Of a stretch of DNA of 64,000 nucleotides, positions 59,969 through 64,000 are shown piece after piece (the first letter of the stretch is position 1; the number at the start of each line of letters is the position of its first letter). Made by a program: the position numbers and the translations under genes. The notes beneath the pieces are model-generated. The model made no database searches and was not told where the DNA came from. It worked only from the letters and a program-made list of their open reading frames with translations. This DNA is from Aspidiotus rigidus. Taxonomy: Eukaryota > Arthropoda > Insecta > Hemiptera > Diaspididae. The stretch covers positions 2,108,001-2,172,000 of the forward strand of contig JAVHKY010000005.1 of NCBI GenBank assembly GCA_035079385.1, written 5' to 3'.

Positions 59969-62900
59969 TTGATGCATTTTTCGTACCGTTGTTGCCTGTT
60001 TTTGAAAAATTTGTCGAAATTCAAAATCTATCTTTCGTTTCCATGTATTTCCAAAATGGATCTAGTCGTTGAAAAATCTCTCTGTCCCCATGAAAGTAAC
60101 CAAGGCCACGTGAAACAAGTTGTATCGACAAAAATCGAAGGGGAAATGACCCTTCACGAAGCAAACTATAAGAGTGAAGAAGCCTATTCCCTCTATTTAT
60201 GGACATTGTGTATCACGCGACGAGAAAGGTTGATGTAGACTACGATGATAATTTTGTAATGTCACGATAGGTTATAGAAAGTAAGGGGAAAAAATACTTA
60301 TAAGAACGTGATCTAATATGTAGAAAGGTCAAGTGCTCGAATGAAATTGATTTTTCGGTGTCCTAAAGCAGTTTAATTTTCGTTTATTTGACAAAATTGT
60401 GGAACGACGATTACTGGATGGGGGAAAATCGATCGTCGCAAATTGTAGATGTAAATTCGATAAGTACGAGTAAATAGACCTAATTCAAGCGAGGGCTATA
60501 TTCTCCAAGAATGAGAAACTTTTAAAAATTTAGTCCCACGAAATTTCAAGAAAAATGGTCGCCAATTTTATAAATACCTACCGTTCTTGAAAAGAATTAC
60601 ATGCATGCTCGCAGGATGTACAGGATTTTGAGATCAGCAACAACATTGAGTGCCCACAGTAAAAGATTAAATGTAGGTAGATATTGCTAATTAATGAACT
60701 GAAGAACTTGCATGGTTTGCATTTCGTCCTACCTATGTTTCAAACCCGTGACATAGAGCCTACCTACACTCAATTCAAATGAGTATCTTACGCATGTATT
60801 CTGGTGAAGTTATTTATAGTGTCGGATAATCAAGACGTGAGTTCAAATCGTTGATATGGAGAAAGCACTGATACGAATAATGTGTGATTTCATCAAACGG
60901 TACTAGATTTTCTTCCGATTATCGATTCTTCAGACAAGCTGCAAACTATAATATGTAAAGTAGCAATTCGAACTGCCCAGGTATACATACGAAGCGTATT
61001 TTTTGCGGATGCTAATAAAGTCATTAAAAAGGAAAAATCAACCAAATATAAGATCCCTATTATTATTTTTTAAAATTATCTCATAAATTCCAGATTAATT
61101 CATCAAATATGCCGGCGGTCACATATTGTCCTCAATCATCTTCGCGCTTTCTATTTTTGAAAAAGCCGGTCATATCCAAAATATCGATGGGGTGTGAAAG
61201 GTTTCAAAATAAAAAAGCTTCAAATTTATTATTTTTTTCTTCTGCCTCGGAAAAAAATATATATCTGCATAGTACTTAGAAATTTACCTCAGAACGGAGA
61301 GGGTGTAAATTGTTGGAATTAATCGAATGCAGGATTTTGACGTATTTAATCAGATCCTTCTTTCATAAGGATTATAAACGCGATTTCTACCATAATTTTT
61401 TACACGCGAATATTGCAACAATCGCTGAAATGGATTATTTTAATCCCAAATCAATATAACGCCATAAAACGAGTACAGAAATGCGTATTAAATTCGATTA
61501 TCGATTTCGTGTCACGAATTCGGTCTTCTGAAACTCCTTTGGTTTTGACTTCGAAAATATTTTCCATTGAATTTATTGTTTTTGTATCTACGTAAATCGA
61601 GCATAATCAGAGCCATATTTCTTCGTCTTGTTCAGGTGTTCTTATTGTTATTAAATTTTTCTTTCTAATAAGATTTTATACTATCAAATTGTATCCAACC
61701 TCACTCGTTTATTATTTTGTCGCGTAGGTACCTGCCTACTTACGTTTATAATTTTCGTGCTCAAGTTCCTAACAATTTTTTGTCAAGATTTTCTGTTTCA
61801 TTTTTAAATTTCTAAGCTTAAGTTTTCATTTCGACTTCTCTCCCTTCGCTCAATTACTTAATGTCGAAACCAGTTCCGTACGTATTACGGTCGAATATTA
61901 TGTACTTAGTATAATATGAATTTTCCTATGAAAGTACATACTACTCTGAGAATAGTTTTGCGTCGAATTATTTTAAATTCAAGTATAAATGTACAGTATA
62001 TCTACCTAATATACATTTCTTCTGTTGTTTTTCTCTTTGTGATCGTTTCTTTATTTGTCTGTACTAATTTTTTTTTCTCTCTCTCTCTTTCTCTCTCTTT
62101 GAATTTGATACCTATGTCAAGTTTATTTTATTTTCAAAATTTTGTTGTATATTTAGAAGTACTTCATACGATCAAATGTCTATCATTATTGTTTCGATCT
62201 CATTTGTGATATCTATCGACGTATATTTAAAGATGTAAAATTTTATTCACCGATATGTATTATATTATTATCATTATTTGACTACGTAGAGGTTATTCTT
62301 GTTAGTTATCATCTGCATCATCTGGTACGCTGATATTAAATTACCATTTTTTCTTTATATCTTCGACGGAGTGTATTGCAGCAACGAATAAATCTATTGA
62401 AATATTTTCTTGAATTCTTTATTGTTCTCATTATTCGGTACCACAAAAATCATAAAATAGGATGGGTATACTGGCAAAGATGATCATTACAAAATTATTG
62501 AGAAAAAAAAAAAAGAAAATCAATAGGTACTGTAGTGTATAGTTGATAGATCCGAATTATAATGAAATAGGGTTTAGGCCTAGCTTCACAATTATTATAT
62601 GATGATTATTGAACTGGGAGCAGACTGGATAAATTAATTACTTATTATTCCTACACGAATAAGACTCAGCTGAAGTAGACCTATCGCACTTATTCCGTGA
62701 GACCGTAATGTAGGATAGCGTGCATGGCCTCAGCAGTGACACATCCACATATTAGAATACGAATGATGGTAAATAAATCAAAAGAAATGTATCTAGACCA
62801 TTTTTTACTGTAACATTTTGTTTCTAGTCAACCCTACTAATGAATTCCCAGACCTCAAATTTCTGGACTGATTCATACCTTAAATTAAATGACAAGAGAG

Positions 62901-63087
62901 AGTTTTCGCAGAATTGCGGTAAACTTGCCATAAACCATTTACGGTACTGTAAATGTAAAACGTAAAACGTAAGACACGCGTATGTTCAAAAATGAAGGGT
63001 TAAGTAGCGTGTAGGCCTAGTAGTTTCGATTATTCCGTAAATTTTCAATTTTACTCTCCTCTCCATGAAATGATTAAAATCTGTACC
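59969..63087. other. Stretch without a supportable gene
   Basis: AT-rich sequence with a CT-rich tract at about 62068-62100 and an A tract at 62504-62516. Open frames are short and featureless. Confidence 0.4.
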
Positions 63088-63511
63088 TAGTGATGGGCAA
63101 AAACCGATAGTTTGAAACTACCGATAGTCCGTAGTTTTCCAGAAAACTATCGGTAGTATCGATATACCGATAGTGTTTCCATTTCATCCATTTAGAGCAG
63201 TGGTGCGCTAGTGTTCAGAAGAAAATCACTCATACTTTTCCTCTGTTATTTCCAATTTTTATACTCCACACAATCTTTTCTTATTTCTTGGTCCCATTCA
63301 AAGTTTACATAATATTTATATTTTTCTTCTTTCATCAATTTTTTTCACTTTAAGAAGGAAAAAATGGTAACATTAACATATTTTGACAGAATTTGTTGAA
63401 AAATAATACATACTATCGGTAGTGACGATAGCGGTGATATTCTATCGATAGTTTTCCAGTTACCAATACTATCGGTAGTATCGATAGTTCTACCAATAGT
63501 GCCCAACACTA
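63088..63511. mobile_element. hAT-like miniature element, 424 bp
   Basis: Ends are TAGTGATGGGCAAA on the left and GCCCAACACTA on the right, imperfect inverted partners of the kind seen in hAT elements. Flanks TCTGTACC and TCTGTAAT agree at six of eight bases, compatible with a decayed 8-bp target duplication. Subterminal clusters of ACTATCGGTAGTATCGATAG motifs occur at both ends (63103-63178 and 63412-63490). No transposase, so it is non-autonomous. Confidence 0.65.
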
Positions 63512-64000
63512 TCTGTAATCTATCTATTCTCTTATCGCAGTATTTAGTTGCATACTGTGTGAGAGATTCTCGGATTGCGTGAGGGCACGGTATAAGATGA
63601 AGAGGTAGTGACACGAACGTATTCTGACTGTGGTAAACGCTGTCCGTGATTTTGAAGTAGTTCTGAACATCCCGAGCGCAGCGCTCGTGATGAAAGTGAT
63701 GGGTAATGTACAGAGTCTTATGGGAACGCCGCTACTTTCAAAAATTTATTGCAGGATCAGGAATCAGCCGATGCATTTCATATTTGGCATAAAAATACCA
63801 TTTAATCTACTCTATAAAATTTTGAAAGAATCACCCTTCTAAGTAAATTCTTGGATTTTTTATAATCCTTGGAAATTTCATCAATATTAGGGTACCAACG
63901 GTAACGTCTCGGCGCAGGTGGGATGTAGAAGGAACAGGGAAACAGCCCGAGTGTTCGCTGCAAACCTAGCGGAAGTTTGTACGTACAACTTCAAAACTGC
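63512..64000. other. Right edge of window, nothing recognised
   Basis: A 70-residue open frame at 63630-63842 is somewhat GC-richer at its start but shows no domain. No feature is claimed. Confidence 0.3.

Overview
The window is animal nuclear DNA, most likely from an insect. It is AT-rich, and its genes are interrupted by many short GT-AG introns. It carries a 23-exon maleless/DHX9 RNA helicase gene, a rhodopsin-like receptor gene, and remnants of Penelope-like and R1-like retroelements. Frequent GGTACCTA-type motifs and the repeat style would fit Hemiptera (aphid, mealybug or scale insect), but that placement is only a guess.

Layout. Positions 1-8936 hold the minus-strand maleless (mle/DHX9) gene. 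I rebuilt it exon by exon: 23 coding exons, 3783 nt, 1260 residues, with all splice phases agreeing. Positions 8937-28428 are intergenic and rich in repeats: a 138-bp palindrome, diverged satellites, a 45-bp minisatellite inside a terminal-inverted-repeat (TIR) element, a dead Penelope-like fragment, and fold-back repeats. A plus-strand orphan class A GPCR gene spans 28429-54578. Its first coding exon (TM1, 28429-28556) joins in phase to the second (TM2 to C-terminus, 53255-54578) across an inferred 24.7-kb intron.

That intron is a transposon graveyard. It contains two R1-like LINE fragments (one split by a 2.8-kb insertion flanked by a CCTGAT duplication), a second Penelope-like fragment, several TIR elements carrying the same 45-bp minisatellite, and a pair of 2-2.5-kb satellite-filled blocks in opposite orientation about 5 kb apart. 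It also contains a 2.3-kb fold-back element with ~730-bp inverted arms and a TGACGTCA-rich satellite. Positions 54579-64000 have few supportable genes: one possible signal-peptide exon, an inverted copy of the TGACGTCA satellite, and a hAT-like miniature element at the far end.

The two confident genes are head-to-head and about 19.5 kb apart; nothing suggests that they work together. The most notable material is structural: one 45-bp repeat family spread through TIR elements over 40 kb, nested insertions with readable order, two copies of a near-perfect palindrome 42 kb apart, and satellites of TGACGTCA sites on both sides of the main receptor exon. No RNA gene could be supported.
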